DNA of 64,000 nucleotides from Sclerotinia nivalis (taxonomy: Eukaryota; Ascomycota; Leotiomycetes; Helotiales; Sclerotiniaceae). The DNA lies in NCBI GenBank assembly GCA_029531795.1, contig JAPEIS010000002.1, positions 3,286,001 to 3,350,000 on the forward strand, written 5' to 3'. Shown one piece after another: positions 23,934 to 36,932 of this stretch. The notes under the pieces were generated by a model, which searched no databases, was not told the DNA's origin, and saw only the letters and a list, made by a program, of their open reading frames with translations. Both the position numbers and the translations under genes were made by a program. How positions within the stretch are numbered: the first letter of the stretch is position 1; each line of letters opens with the position of its first letter.

Positions 23934-26900
23934 CTTGATAAAGCTTCAAGGAACCGGGTGATGGCTGGTAGAAGTAGAAGTATTCGTGAATGATATGGTC
24001 GACCTCGGTGTGCCTTCTTCTTCCTCCAAGCTCCAAGCTATATGTAGCTATATCTGGGTATATCACAATGCGTGTGCAGCGCAATGCAAACGCTGTGCTA
24101 TTGTGAATCGAACCACCGTTACCGTCCTTCAACGAGCATCGTGTCTTTAGATCGTGAATTAACTAGGAGGGGCTTTGAATACCGCTAAACGTGGTTGAAT
24201 TCCAGGATCGTTATGCAATTTATATATATGTATTTCTATAGCTGCTGACAGGGCTGACAATGTAAAAGTACTCGGTATTTGTTATCGTGAAGTCGTTGAA
24301 AAAGAGGGTATGTTTTGATAGATAGTGGACGTCAAGTCAAGTCAAGTCAGGATTCAAAAATAGATGACAAAAGAAAAAGAAAAGATTCCTAGTAACATCG
24401 AATATTTTCATATTATTTCAAAACAAGAAATTTAGTTATCCAGGAGGATGGTTGCAACTTACTTTTAGTTACGGATTGGTGGGATGAATTGATCGTGTCA
24501 AATCGCAATCTCAAGGATGCCCCATCCTTGATCAATAGGGAAATAGATCCTGCGCAACAATTTAGAACCATTACTAGGATTATTGTTACCATTAAAACTT
24601 TGGTCCAGGGTATTTATCTTCAAAGATTCAGGGTATCGTAAGTGGTTGATGATTAAAACACTAGGCTTTTCCATGGTAGTTAGTAAATCGCCTAAAATTG
24701 AAGACATCGTACGGAATACGGAGGTTAAAGTTTAATCGAGGTGCATGAGAATTCCAAGGTGTTGAAGGAAATTTGTTCTTGAAGATTCCCTAAATGATGA
24801 GGTTTACCGGTCCGCCTGCTTTAAATTACGGAATTGGTATAGTATCTCTACGTAAACATTCCTCATAAGCTTATACAACGGAGTAAAACTACATATATGG
24901 AATAGGAAGAAGGTGTGGCTGCTGAAGTTCATTTGGGGAATTGGACTGTGACAACATAGTGTTGTATTGAGATGAGATCTCGTTAATGTCATGATACATG
25001 AAGGGGTACTTAGTAAATCCCATTCCATTTCATCTCATGCCATCAAAATTCATGAAACCTTGCCAAACCTCAAAAGATGTCACTCGATTGATATAAAGAG
25101 CAAGACAAAAGTAAATACCATAATGATAATAATGATAATAATCCGTACCATTACGCATTGGCTTATTTCCTACATAATTTTCTCGAATCAGCTACTCGGC
25201 ACACTTCCCCTTCATCAGTGCCACAAACGACCTTCACCACCGATCAGAACACTAGAAAATCAACGAACCCATCTTCCATCCGATCTAACACAGTACCTAA
25301 AAACTATCGAACGGTCTAACTTCATCATCTTCATTCTCATACGTATCGCGTCCGAGAAATTCGAAAATCAATCAATCACTTAAACTTCTCCCAACACTAC
25401 TATACTATACTTTCCGAGAGGCCACAATCTTGACGTAAGTCCGTAGGGTATATAAAGTTTTTTGCACACCAAATCCAAAAATCCAAATTTCCAAATCATG
25501 CTCATGCTCATGCCATGTGCATCACACATGTGAATCAGGGAGCACAAACTCGGTACCTCCAATCTCCATCCCAAACCTATAGATTAATATTCCCCGCTAC
25601 ATCTCTACACCAACCATGTAATACACCAAGAACGAGCCCCCTTTCCGAAATTAAAAAGTTCCTGCTAACTCCTCCATCCTGAAAGTCTCGGAAAAACGTG
25701 TTACCTGTGATTTGTCTTCCTTCAAACCCTTTACTCATGGCGCGACACTCTACTCCACATCACGAACCTCTTTCATGGTTAATATGAGTCCGCGACATGA
25801 TATGTGAAATAATATTTATCCATTCATTCATTGAGAATACCTTCTCCATCCTTCGATCCCCTCAATGAAAGCCTAAAAACAAAAAAAACAAAAACCAAAA
25901 AAAACCAAAAAAAAACTCAATCAAAAACGAAGAAGATCAGAGAAGACTAAAGGAAAAAAATAAAGATCTTCGATCTCCATTCATCGTCTTCGAAAAAGAA
26001 AAGCGAAAAAAAAAGCAAATATTGATTTTCTCTCTCCGCCCGGCCCAGCCCAACGGTTCAAGTTCACTGGTTCAGTCAGGTACAGGTTCAGCTGGAAACA
26101 ACTACAACACCACACCCTACACCACGCCCCCTCCGTAAAAAGCAGCCAAAGAAAACGAAAACGAAAGAAAAAGAGTGGGAAAAGGTTCGAGCGTAGAATC
26201 ACAAATGCTTCTGGCGCGGTATGAGCTACGGGTCTGAACCATGGCATCTGAACGAATGATATTATGATGTTATGAACTGATCAACTTATGAACGCTTTTA
26301 GCGGAGTTAGTTCTACTCCGTGTACTGGGTAATGCCGAGGATGTTTTTGGGTTTGATTGATTAATTGGACCTCAATCGCAGGGTCGAGAGCCACGGGCAA
26401 CACCGATAGCAGCGTAATTTCTACCTACCTACAGCAATTAAGACCTTGTGAAAATTCCACGCACATGAAAACCACTTACTTACACAGCAATCTCTCAATC
26501 GATTCAACTGAAAAGTCGGCCGAAAAATCAACCCAAATATCAACCGACATAGTAACATACCATCGGAGATCCAAAATCTAAAATCCAAAATAGTTATCCA
26601 ATCCATGGCATCCAATCTAATCCATCATATCCCATCCCATCCCCTCTTCCTCTTTCCATCCCATAGTGTTCATCTATGTATACTTCATACACACATTGAC
26701 ATACCTCATCCTCGCCGAATACTCAAAACAACTAATCGTTTCACCACAACCAACAATCATATGTTACACAGTTACAGATACATGACCTCCACAACGAAAA
26801 AGCACGGTACAACCCTTCCCACGTTTAGCCAAAATGTTTGATATAAAATTAGAGAGAATCACAAGTACTACCTACATCAATCAACACCTTTTTGATGAAA

Positions 26901-27132
26901 CTTCAAGGAAGGCGGATGAAAGAAAACATTTCATGACATTTTATTGATCAAGCATCAACCCAAGCTATTTACGTTGTGGCGATCAAAGCTAATCTACATG
27001 CAATAGCGTTGAAGCTAGCAAAAACTATCAATCAATAAAATATATCTTATACCTTCCCGAAACATATCATCAAACAATCCAGCCAATATAGAGCTTATCT
27101 CTCGGTCAAACTTCTCGAAGACTATGATGTGA
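23934..27132. other. Long gene-free stretch (3.2 kb)
   Basis: This is the upstream region of the Ser-rich gene and the downstream region of HOP1. I see only short frames without start context, A-rich tracts (near 25875-25920), and no recognisable RNA gene or mobile element. An unannotated non-coding transcript is possible, but the sequence does not show one. Confidence 0.5.
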
Positions 27133-29502
27133 CTAATGCAAACTATTTGATCTGACGCTGAAAGGACTAGTTGCCGCTAGAGCAGCACGTCTCTTCTTAG
27201 AAGCATTCTCAGAAATTTTGTCACCAGCACGTTTGTTAGATTGTTGAGGGGTCGATTGAGCAGGTACTCGTGGTGATCTGCGCAAGGTCTCGTTATGCAA
27301 GCTTCTCCATGAGCTCGGGGTCTGAGTACTGCTTCCTTCACTACGCAAGCCGCTGCGGATTGGCGTAAGCTGGGCCTGGGCCTGAGATTTTCGGGGTAAG
27401 TTAACTTTCGATGCTGCTGCTACAAACTATGATGAGTTAGAACTTTCCATCAATTGCCCAAGAGCCCGGAGAAGCTTAGTGAAGTACTCACAAGTTTGGT
27501 ATGAGAGATGTGCTTTGATGGATCAAACAATTCACCCAGAAGTCTCTTAAGGTTGGAAAATTGGAATGGCTCCTTGGAAGACTCGGCACATTTCTTGATG
27601 ATTCCTTCTGTTTTCAAAGCCTCTACCAAAGCCTGTGTCTCTTTGTAGGTCAAATCTAGAACGGTGGTTAATGTTGTACGGACATTTGCTGGAGTAGCAC
27701 TTACTCATGTACTGGCAAAGACCTTCCATATCATTGAAACCGTTATTTTTGAGGTAATAGACTATGCGTCTGCGAGTGCAAAGAGGATACATTTTCTCAA
27801 AAAGAATATCTTGCTCTGATTCTGCTAAGAGACATTCATAGCATTCGAAATTTGCACCGACACCTCCCTTGCTGTAACCGTAGCACTGACTGTGACAAAA
27901 GTTTCTACATTTTTCGCACTGGATCTTTCCACTTCTTAGAATGTGCGAACGAATTGAGAGAATGACATACCAGATTTTTACGATCATCGAAGTTGGTACA
28001 CTCACAGCGCACCGCTTCTTCTTCTTCTGATTCTTCCTCAATATCCATATCATCAAGCTCTTCTGGCTCAGAAAACTTTGTATACTTTCCAAAGGTGGTT
28101 GACTGGCTAGCGTGATTTGAAAGCAGTTGTGTATCCATGTCATCGGATCCTCTCGTGTGTCCCTTCCATTTTGGCCATGTTAGCAATTACAAACTGGCTG
28201 AACCATTGTGTTTGTTGATTGATAACTTACAATCTCGTTAATCCACCTCACTGTGCTCTGTTGGGTGCCATCGCTCTGTGAGAATTGAGTGTGTCTCAAG
28301 GAAGACTGACTGTCATCATCACCGATTGCCTTTGGTGTTGTAGGTTTGAGGCCTTTAGCCATCGCGAAACGATTTCGATCGGGAGTTACTTTGGCACTAC
28401 TGGAAGCTTTTGCTTTTAGATGGTGACTATCGATCGCTGGGGTATCGTAGTATTTGACCTCGAGTCTACGCAAGTTAGTACCTGCCTTCATTTTGCTGGA
28501 ATTGTAATGTCATACCCATTAAGACTATTGTTCATTTTGCCCATCAAAAGCCCACAATTATCAGGTAGTATCTGCGATGATGATGCAGCACGAAATCCAC
28601 GATATTCGTTTTTGGGACGTGCATTGTCATTGTATAGTAGTTGCATACTCACTTTGCGTCCAGCTATATTTCCGTTTAGCGGACATAAAAAAGTACTTGA
28701 TTGATGGCTGTAAACTTACATGATTCACCCTTAATGTGTCGAGAACAATTCATAACTTGTCTAATCAGCTCTCTTAAGCCGTCTTGTGCTTTTCCGAGGT
28801 TGACGATCTTTCCACCCTCGTTCGACGTTGAAGCAGAAATTTGAACATGAGGATTGTTTCCAATATCTTTGTAGGTGAAGTTTATGGTGAAAGCTTCGAC
28901 AAGCTGTTCTGGGACAACTTCTTTGCGATAAACAGAAAGCTGGAGTTTTGCCAGACATTTATCATCTACAGCATTACTAACCCCGAATTCCTAAGTATCC
29001 ATCAGTCAATTGCCATATGAGGGATTCGAACATGGTGAAATACAAGCCAATCAAGTAGTTTTTCGGCGCCCTGGTTTCCCGATCCTCGTACAATAGTGTT
29101 GAAAGTAAGGATTTCATCGTCAGTTTCCATTAAGTTGAGGTTCCTGGGAATGTTTGTGCCGCTCATAAACTTTTCATACGTAGGATTAGCGTCAGATGCA
29201 TTGTAGATTCGGGTTTTATAGCAATTGTTTGGAAAAAAGTGTCGATAGAAGACAAAATGGCTGATCTGAGATATATTTATTAGCAGAAAATAAAAGTAAA
29301 ATGGTTCTATTATACATACAGCAGCATTGACACCAATCTTAACCAACTCGAGACTTTGCTGTTGGTTGAGGACAAGATCTTGTGCTGTCTTAGGAGCCTC
29401 CACAACAGCCTGGGCCTTACCCTTTCCCTTCTGCTTTGTCTTTGCCTGTGGCTTTGTCTGTGGTTTAGCAGGAACAGGACGTTTAAGTAGTTTCGGTGGC
29501 AT
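27133..29502 (-). CDS. HOP1: Meiotic chromosome-axis protein HOP1 (HORMA + PHD-wHTH)
   Basis: Predicted 642-aa HORMA-domain protein of the meiotic axis. It promotes double-strand-break formation and interhomolog bias with Red1- and Mek1-type partners. Nine exons (minus): 29502-29320, 29265-29044, 28990-28720, 28663-28516, 28465-28231, 28162-27971, 27924-27705, 27655-27492 and 27426-27133. Introns are 46-68 bp, and every phase closes. HORMA spans about residues 45-275 (HFVFYRHFFP; EKLLDWLEFGVSNAV across an intron; GRKVSMQLLYND). A PHD-like zinc finger at about 406-455 is assembled across an intron (CECTNFDDRKNLIQCEKC, then CHSQC and CYEC). A winged-helix region follows (RRIVYYLKNNGFNDMEGL; LTYKETQALVEALK). 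The basic C-terminus (NASKKRRAALAATSPFS) may hold the HORMA closure motif. The ATG at 29502 opens a Lys/Pro-rich leader. Confidence 0.93.
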
Positions 29503-29795
29503 GATGAAGCACCGAGACAGATGGAACTCTCAGAAAAATAAAAATCAAGGGAGTGGGATTTAAAGAGAAGTCCGAAGTATCATTCAACTTCTGATCAGTC
29601 AAATCTCAACTATCAATGAAGACTTTGATTCTGGAATCTCCTCTCAATAAAACAAGGACACACAATTCAAGATAATGAACATGGAATGGTGAAGATTGAA
29701 GAATGAATAAGTATAGACTGATTTTGATATTGAAGAGAGAATATGATATGAGAAGGAAAACTACATGAGTTGAGATGACGTTTAAATTGAAGGTT

Positions 29796-29907
29796 GGATG
29801 AAGATGAGGATGAAGATGAGGATGAAGATGAGGATGAAGATGAGGATGAAGATGAGATGATGAAGACGAAGATGGAGATGAAGATGAAGATGAAGATGAA
29901 GATGAAG
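29796..29907. repeat. GATGAA/GATGAG microsatellite
   Basis: Roughly eighteen hexamer units of GATGAA or GATGAG on the plus strand, partly interrupted, in the HOP1 upstream region. Confidence 0.88.
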
Positions 29908-29996
29908 GTTGAAATAATTAATTGAAAGTGAGGATTTGTGGGATTTTAGAGAGGTGAAGAGACTAACTAAAGAAATGAGGGTGAGAAATGAGTGAG

Positions 29997-30024
29997 TAGG
30001 TAGGTAGGTAGGTAGGTAGGTAGG
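29997..30024. repeat. TAGG tetranucleotide repeat
   Basis: About seven TAGG units. A second short run of the same unit occurs at about 30143-30160. Confidence 0.88.
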
Positions 30025-30743
30025 CAGATATAGGAAGGTACGTGGAAAAGCGTGAGGGCACGACATACTAGGTAGTCTCTTTCTCTATCCTCACCTCACT
30101 TCCAGAACCCCATCAAACACACCTTCTATAGAAAGCAGATATTAGGTAGGTAGGTAGGTACTGAGTAGGTAGGCATCTTAGGATTACTTGATAATCTCTA
30201 GATAGAAGAAAGATCCCGTAGATTTCATCAATCTAATAGATGATATTCTCCAAAATCTTCCAAACTCTCACTATGTAAATTGAAGACTCATCAATAACTC
30301 TATGTTCTTATTCGATCAGGTATCTCTTCCGAAATCATTTTTCAATTGAATATTTGATTCATTTACGGAGATTCCTACCACTCATTCTTGAGGAACTATG
30401 AACCCCAAAGTACTGTAAGATACTTGCAACTTTGATACTCCTGACTTCAATAGATAACATACAATCCTAGGTCTTGGAACATCATACGAATTATTTCAAC
30501 ACTGTTCCATCCATTTACCATCTTTCTTGAGTGTGACGGTGTTCGGTTTATAGTAGACTCCTTCATTCTTACAGAATCTTTGTAATTTCTTATTCTAGCA
30601 CTTGCAGAATCCATTGGTTTCCCCTGCCCAACTTCACTCACTATCTTTGAACGATCTTAATACCATCCTCTTCAATACTCCTGAAAAGTTAAAGAGCTCC
30701 ACCTTCGCCCTCCTCCACGATATAACTAATTAGTCAATCATTG

Positions 30744-30793
30744 AAATGACCCTTCGCTGGCCCGCTGGGGGCCACTCCCGTGGAGGCCGACCA
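30744..30793. repeat. GC-rich hairpin repeat, copy A
   Basis: A 50-bp GC-rich island in AT-rich DNA, matching copy B at 42421-42470 with about 7 differences. The inner arms TGGCCC and GGGGCCA can pair around a 4-nt loop. Outer arms CTTCGC and GTGGAG extend the stem with wobble pairs. No flanking duplication or coding potential is seen. Confidence 0.7.
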
Positions 30794-32137
30794 TGTGGAA
30801 AAGAAACCCTTCATAGAAATGCCAACCAGAGTCCGATCAACATCAATTGTTTAACCCCGTTTTCCCATAAAAAATCATGGTCGATGTTTTGGTAGATATT
30901 GAAATGCATAAAGATAGACCTCATTACCTGAAGGCGAGAAGATGTCCCGGGTTATGTGACTGTAAGCTTACCTACCCAGGTACGGAATAGTCACTGTCGT
31001 ATAATTTCCTCTTGCGGCGGGCTCGGCACAACTGGTGCATTTAGACCGCAAATTGGAAGCGATGATAAAATTCGCCATTCATACCCCCAGAAGTCAGACT
31101 TGAGTCAGGTACATACGCAGAAGACAACTCAACGATACCCCTTTCTCTACCATATCGCCAAGGGAAGAATGAATATCTCGACACTCCAACCTTCATGGAA
31201 TGTTTTATGAAAAGAAGCGTGATCTACCGTACATATAAAAGATATCAGACAGGCTTGCTTTCTGGTCATAGCGTAATGGGTGCGGAAAGCCGAGTATAAA
31301 AGAGATAAATCAAAGTATATGATGATGATGATGCTGTAGAGTGATATTTTAAGAAAATGTCGAGATACATTTTAAGAACCCCATTCCCCACTTGATCTAG
31401 ACACCTGAATAAATATCCATGAAGAAGTTGATAATATAGGTGTGGCATGTGTAAAGAGTATAAATATATAAATATATAAATATGTGTGAGAATGTTGATG
31501 TTTACGTTCCATTCTGCCGACTCCGCCTTCCCGTGCCTTGCTTATGTGAAATACAAGCAAGGTACAAGGCGGATGGGTCTGTTCTGACCCAAAACACCGA
31601 AAAAGCTCAGACCGGCGAACAAAACCTCAAGAACCCGATCTCCACCTTCCACTTTCCATTCAACCACCACACGCGCTGAGATAAATCTTCACCATACTTC
31701 AATATTCACCGCAGAAAAAAAAGGGATAATTATTCCTCTCTCTTGTACATTCTCTCCCTTTTTTTTTAATCTGCAGTAGTATAATTGTCTCCACTCATCA
31801 GCTCCATATTGTCTCACCACAGTTCTTCTTACACATTGCCTCCGGATTCATATTCTGCAGGTTGTCTGTCATCCGTCGATTCCAAACCAAAAAATACCCC
31901 CACCACAACCACGATAACCTTTTCAAACGTCAAGGGATCTGGCTATGTTCTCGTTGGCATCATAGGATAATAGGGGTTCCTTTTTAAGGTTGCGAACTAC
32001 TCGCGCGTGGGCAACCTCGTGTCAGGAAAACGCGTACGGAACGGCTTAAAAGAGAGGGGCAGGCTAGAACTCTTCCTCAAAAGTCTCGAAATTACCTACC
32101 CAAGGTTACGAGTCAAACATAGTCAACCTCTACCGAA

Positions 32138-35100
32138 ATGGATCCTCCTCATAGACCTCAGATTAAACATCGAAATCCTTCCCAAACTGCTCAAATGTCC
32201 GGACCTCAAAAATTTACATCAGAAGCTTCTCCGAGTCCCTTCATTTCGAATTCGAAGTTGGTGAAGCATAGTGTTGAGACTCGACACCCAAGTCAGACCG
32301 TTTCTTTAGGATGGGAAGATGGAGATGATACAGGTGGACATACATCGAGGTTACAAGTGGAGTTGGAAGATGTTATAGAAACCAAAGTTGTTACCACCAC
32401 CACTACAACCAAACGATCCTATCCTTCATTACTCTTTCAAAACCCTCGACCAGTTGATAGCCTAGATGCAAAGGAATATCCTTTAGCATTTAAGCCAACT
32501 CCTCCCGAACTTACCAGGTTTTCATACGAACTCGATGGACAACAAATGGAGTATGAGGAAAATGATTTACGAAATATCATGCACGAGGTTCGGATATTTC
32601 ATTTTCTCGTACATTTTCTTTGGACTTTGCGATACTAATCATGGGATTTTTCTAGAATTTACAAACGCAGCCTCTCCATAACTTTCGTCCGCGTCATCAA
32701 TCGAGTGAGAATCATGAGCAGTTTAGAGATGGGTTGGACAGAACAGACCGAATTGTCAGATTTGATGCAGAAACTAGCAACTTGAGAAAATCTTTGAAAT
32801 CGAAAGGAATATCCGATTATCTACCTGCCAGTATTAGTTCAAGGCCCAGCAGCTCGCAGGCACAAGAAGTTTTCAAGAATGAAGCCAAAGATGCTGGTTC
32901 GACTGCCCACAATGAAACTCGACGCCGGAACCTTGGTCTCGGTATGCACCTATCCGATCTGCCAGCAACACCCGATATGTCAGAAGTAGAATTATCCTCA
33001 AAAGATGTCGCTCCAACACTACCTCCTCGATTTCAAACCAATGTATACACCCCTCAATCCGGTTTAAGTCAAAACGACTCATTCGACAGCCTGGAAAGTC
33101 ATTCAGAAATCGCAAATGACGAAACATTCAATAGAGCAGTTGCTACACCCCCAATTGCAGAATCCGACCTTGAGGAGTCCAGTCTGGGTATAAATTTTGC
33201 ACAAGGACAGCGTCCGCATTTGAATACTGCAGCTGCTCAAAACGCAAGCCTCCCTAGCCCTGGCCTTTCGCCCACTGCTACTTCCCCATCATTCGACAAT
33301 GATGATAATGGTGATAGTCAGGAGATATTAGACGAGTACGCTCTTCAGGTATCCGAGACAAATACAGCTCGAGATCGACGTATCGCATCTACAGGATTAC
33401 ACTCACAAATTTCTACCGTTATGGAGATTGGTTCTATGCTGGATACTTTCGATGCGATGCCAAGTGAATTGAAGACTCTTATGATGTATCAGCTTAGTCG
33501 AAGGTGCTCAAAGAAGACTCTTCGGGCTGTTGCGGGGTTTGTCAATCCTGCTTTGATGTGCGATTTCCTTGATGAGCTTCCCACTGAACTAAGCCTGCAT
33601 ATTCTAAGTTATCTGGACCACAAAGACCTTTGCCGTGCCGCTCAAGTTTCGAAGCGCTGGAGAAATGTCATTGACTCGAATGAAACAGGATGGAAAGAAC
33701 TCTTTGATCGTGATGGTTTCGTGCTCCAACCCGAAGAACTCGAGCGAGCAATACGTCAAGGATGGGCATGGCAAGATCCTTATGGACCAGATGGTTATGA
33801 AAAGGATCTGAGCATTAAAGACAAATCGGTCAATGGAGAAGTCTGTACACCTGGTAGTGGTAGCAAGGTTGATGCAACTAGAAGATCTCGAGCTACCACT
33901 AAAAGAAAGAGGACCACTGGGAATTTGGGATCGGAACGCGCAAAGAGAAGAGCAATAGGTAACGACGTTTCAACCAAAAAATTAGATGAAGTATCCAAAT
34001 ACCACAAATCTGAAGGCCCATTAAGCGCTGCTTGTGCTGCTGCTTTAGCGGTACCAAATCCTGAATTAGGTCTTCCAGGATTGCGAAAACTTCATCTCTT
34101 CAAATCTTTGTATCGTCGTCACTATTTTCTTCGTCATAGCTGGACGAACCGTGCCGTTGAACCTCATCATATGGCATTCAAAGCTCATCCGTCACATGTA
34201 ATTACATGTCTTCAATTTGATGATGAGAAGATTTTGACAGGTAGTGATGATACATGTATTCATGTCTACGATACGAAAACTGGAGCTCTACGCAAAAAGC
34301 TTGAGGGACATGATGGAGGTGTTTGGGCTTTACAATATGAAGGAAATGTTCTTGTTTCTGGATCCACTGACCGTTCAGTACGGGTATGGGATATTGAAAA
34401 AGGTCTTTGCACTCAAGTTTTCCATGGCCATACATCAACTGTACGATGTTTACAAATCCTTATGCCATCAGAAGCTGGCAAGACAGCAACTGGTCAATCT
34501 ATCATGATTCCCGAGCAACCCCTTATTATTACCGGTTCTCGTGACTCTCAATTACGCGTATGGAAGCTACCAGCCCAAGGAGATAAGCGATACATTCAAA
34601 CAGGACCACCAACTAATGATGCTGATTGCCCTTACTTCGTTCGAGTATTGGCTGGACATACTCATTCTGTTCGTGCTATCGCTGCACATCAAGATACTTT
34701 AGTAAGTGGTAGTTACGACTGTACTGTGAGAGTATGGAAGATCTCAACAGGTGAAGTCTTACATCGTCTACAAGGACATACCGCAAAGGTATACAGCGTT
34801 GTTTTGGATCATAGCCGTAACAGATGTATCAGCGGTTCCATGGATACATATGTCAAGGTTTGGTCTCTTGAGATTGGGTCTTGTTTATTCACACTTGAAG
34901 GTCATACATCACTTGTTGGTCTTTTAGACTTACGTGATGAACGTCTTGTCTCAGCAGCAGCAGATTCAACGTTACGGATTTGGGATCCAGAAAGTGGTGT
35001 GTGCAAGAGTACATTGAGTGCACATACAGGTGCCATCACTTGTTTTCAACATGATGGACAGAAAGTTATCTCTGGATCAGATCGTACTTTGAAGATGTGG

Positions 35101-35402
35101 GATGTTAAAACTGGTGAATGCATCAAGGACCTTTTGGGTGATTTAAGTGGTGTTTGGCAAGTCAAATTCGATGAACGAAGATGTGTTGCAGCCGTCCAGC
35201 GTGATAATTTCACATTTGTCGAGGTTAGTTATTACTCCTTTGCATATTAAACTTTCCTTTTTTCTAATAATTACTCCAGGTTCTTGATTTCGGTGCATCC
35301 AGAGATGGTGTTCCAAAATCCGAACGTGGTCATCGTATTCTATTACCAAGCATAGACGAAACCGAAAGAATCGTCGAAGTTGGTGATAATGCAAACGCAT
35401 AA
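32138..35402 (+). CDS. CDC4: F-box/WD40 substrate adaptor of SCF ligase (Cdc4/FBXW7-like)
   Basis: Predicted adaptor of about 1053 aa that recruits phosphorylated cell-cycle proteins to the SCF ubiquitin ligase. Exons are 32138-32608, 32656-35223 and 35280-35402. The first donor is uncertain (GTACAT at 32609 or GTTCGG at 32588; both keep phase, giving 1053 or 1046 aa). The F-box at about residues 460-500 reads FLDELPTELSLHILSYL. It is preceded by a dimerisation-like helix region (ELKTLMMYQLSRRCSKKTL). Eight WD repeats follow from about residue 667, each with GH and WD-type ends, for example LEGHDGGVWALQ. The count of eight fits Cdc4/Fbw7 rather than Met30-type adaptors. The last repeat is completed across the final 56-bp intron. 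The N-terminal 350 residues are disordered, so the protein is longer than yeast Cdc4. A Lys/Arg-rich stretch after the F-box may be a nuclear signal. Confidence 0.92.
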
Positions 35403-36558
35403 ACGAGTGTATGAAATTTTAAACGTCTAATGAAACTCAACTCCCGAGAATGTATGAAATAGAATTACTCTTTTTCATAAAATTCACACTCATCGGGAAA
35501 ATGGCTATGGGAATGGGAAAGGGGATGGGGTATACCCTATTTATTCGGCTGTTATCTTTGCTTTATATTTTCTTACAGTATATGTCTTTGAGGTTCAAAT
35601 CCTCAATTTGACTGATTTATGGGGCGTTTTGGAAGAGACAAAGGGAGTTTAATATGGTGCATCTTAATTTTGAATGCATAGCGAGGAATTCTTGTTTCTC
35701 TTTTCATTACTTGGGAGTTCCTCCATTTTTCTTCTCACGCTTCTTCCTTTTTCGTGTGTCATCTCGTCTCTGGTATGATACGATATGCTCCTTCTTTCTC
35801 ATCTACAATCTTAGTTATTCGACGTACAAGCGATTCGTTTATGGTGTAGGTTATGTCTATACGTATAGTATAAGCTAGGCTGGCTTGAACTGGGTTGTCT
35901 GGCTAGGTTTTTTTTTTTTGTTTTTTTTTAGGGATGGAGAGAGCAAGGGAGGCAACGGATAGATGCTGCGATTGGACGGGCGGAGTGAAGAGGCGTTGTA
36001 GACGGGAGTTGAAAATAAAATGGATGGAGTCGAGAGTTCTGGCTCTTCATAACGATACCGACCATTTCTAATACCAATCAACGTCCACCTCCATTGCAAA
36101 ACGATGACTTTTCCGGGAGAGAAAGGCGCAAAATTAGATATGGAGGAGCAATTACTCGCTTACGTACTAACTAACGTGCTTGGCTTGGCTTGGCTTGAGC
36201 TAATACTTCCTTCCTTGGGTGGGAGAGCAGAAGAAATGAGCTTTTGCTTTACTTTGCTCTGTGATATTTTGCTAGTGAGAGGGGAGTGGGTGAGGAGAGA
36301 GGGGGAGGGGAAAGAAGGAGGGGAAGTAGATATGATGACATTACAATACAATACAATACAATTTTACAATCAAGTTGTGGAATGAGATAAGATTATGAGA
36401 TGTGAGAAGTGAGATGTAAGAATGAGGAGGTTTACTCTGATTGCTTGGTTTCGCTTTTGTGTGTGAGAAAGCGTGGGTGTGAGGAAATACAATCGATAGA
36501 TTAGAGTAGAGAAGAATAGAATAGAATAGAATAGAGCAGAGTAAAAAGATAGAATGGC

Positions 36559-36676
36559 GGATGGTAGATGGTAGATGGTAGATGATGGATGATGGATGAT
36601 GGATGATGGATGATGGATGATGGATGATGGATGATGGATGATGGATGATGGATGATGGATGATGGATGATGGATGG
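36559..36676. repeat. ATGATGG heptamer array
   Basis: More than a dozen near-perfect 7-bp units, bordered on the left by three GATGGTA units. Confidence 0.9.
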
Positions 36677-36724
36677 TAGTTGTTAGATTCGATATATTTG
36701 ATAGATAATGAGGTAAGTGGAAAG

Positions 36725-36932
36725 TAAGGTAGTGAGGTAGTGAGGTAGTGAGGTAGTGAGGTAGTGAGGTAGTGAGGTAGTGAGGTAGTGAGGTAGTGAG
36801 GTAGTGAGGTAGTGAGGTAGTGAGGTAGTGAGGTAATGAGGTAATGAGATAATGAGATAATGAGATAATAAGGTAATAAGGTAATAAGGTAGTAAGGGAA
36901 TAAGGTAGTAAGGTAGTAAGGTAGGTAGGTAA
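36725..36932. repeat. GAGGTAGT octamer array grading into variants
   Basis: About fourteen perfect GAGGTAGT units are followed by GAGGTAAT, GAGATAAT, AAGGTAAT and AAGGTAGT variants in order. The stepwise drift along the array shows that edge units diverged or that new variants spread by slippage. Confidence 0.9.

Larger units (their letters stand above)
29503..32137. other. Divergent intergenic region between HOP1 and CDC4-like gene
   Basis: Shared upstream region of two genes pointing apart. It contains GATGAG/GATGAA and TAGG microsatellites and one copy (30744-30793) of a GC-rich hairpin repeat. No coding frame was supported. Confidence 0.6.

Noticed and set aside
24991..25383. Plus-strand 130-codon frame in the 3.2-kb gene-free stretch
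   Set aside because: Composition looks random, there is no domain, and no intron signals join it to other frames.
35589..35605. tRNA-like T-arm (TGAGG, TTCAAAT loop, CCTCA)
   Set aside because: No matching acceptor stem, D-arm or anticodon arm lies upstream. Probably a chance hairpin in the 3' region of the Cdc4-like gene.
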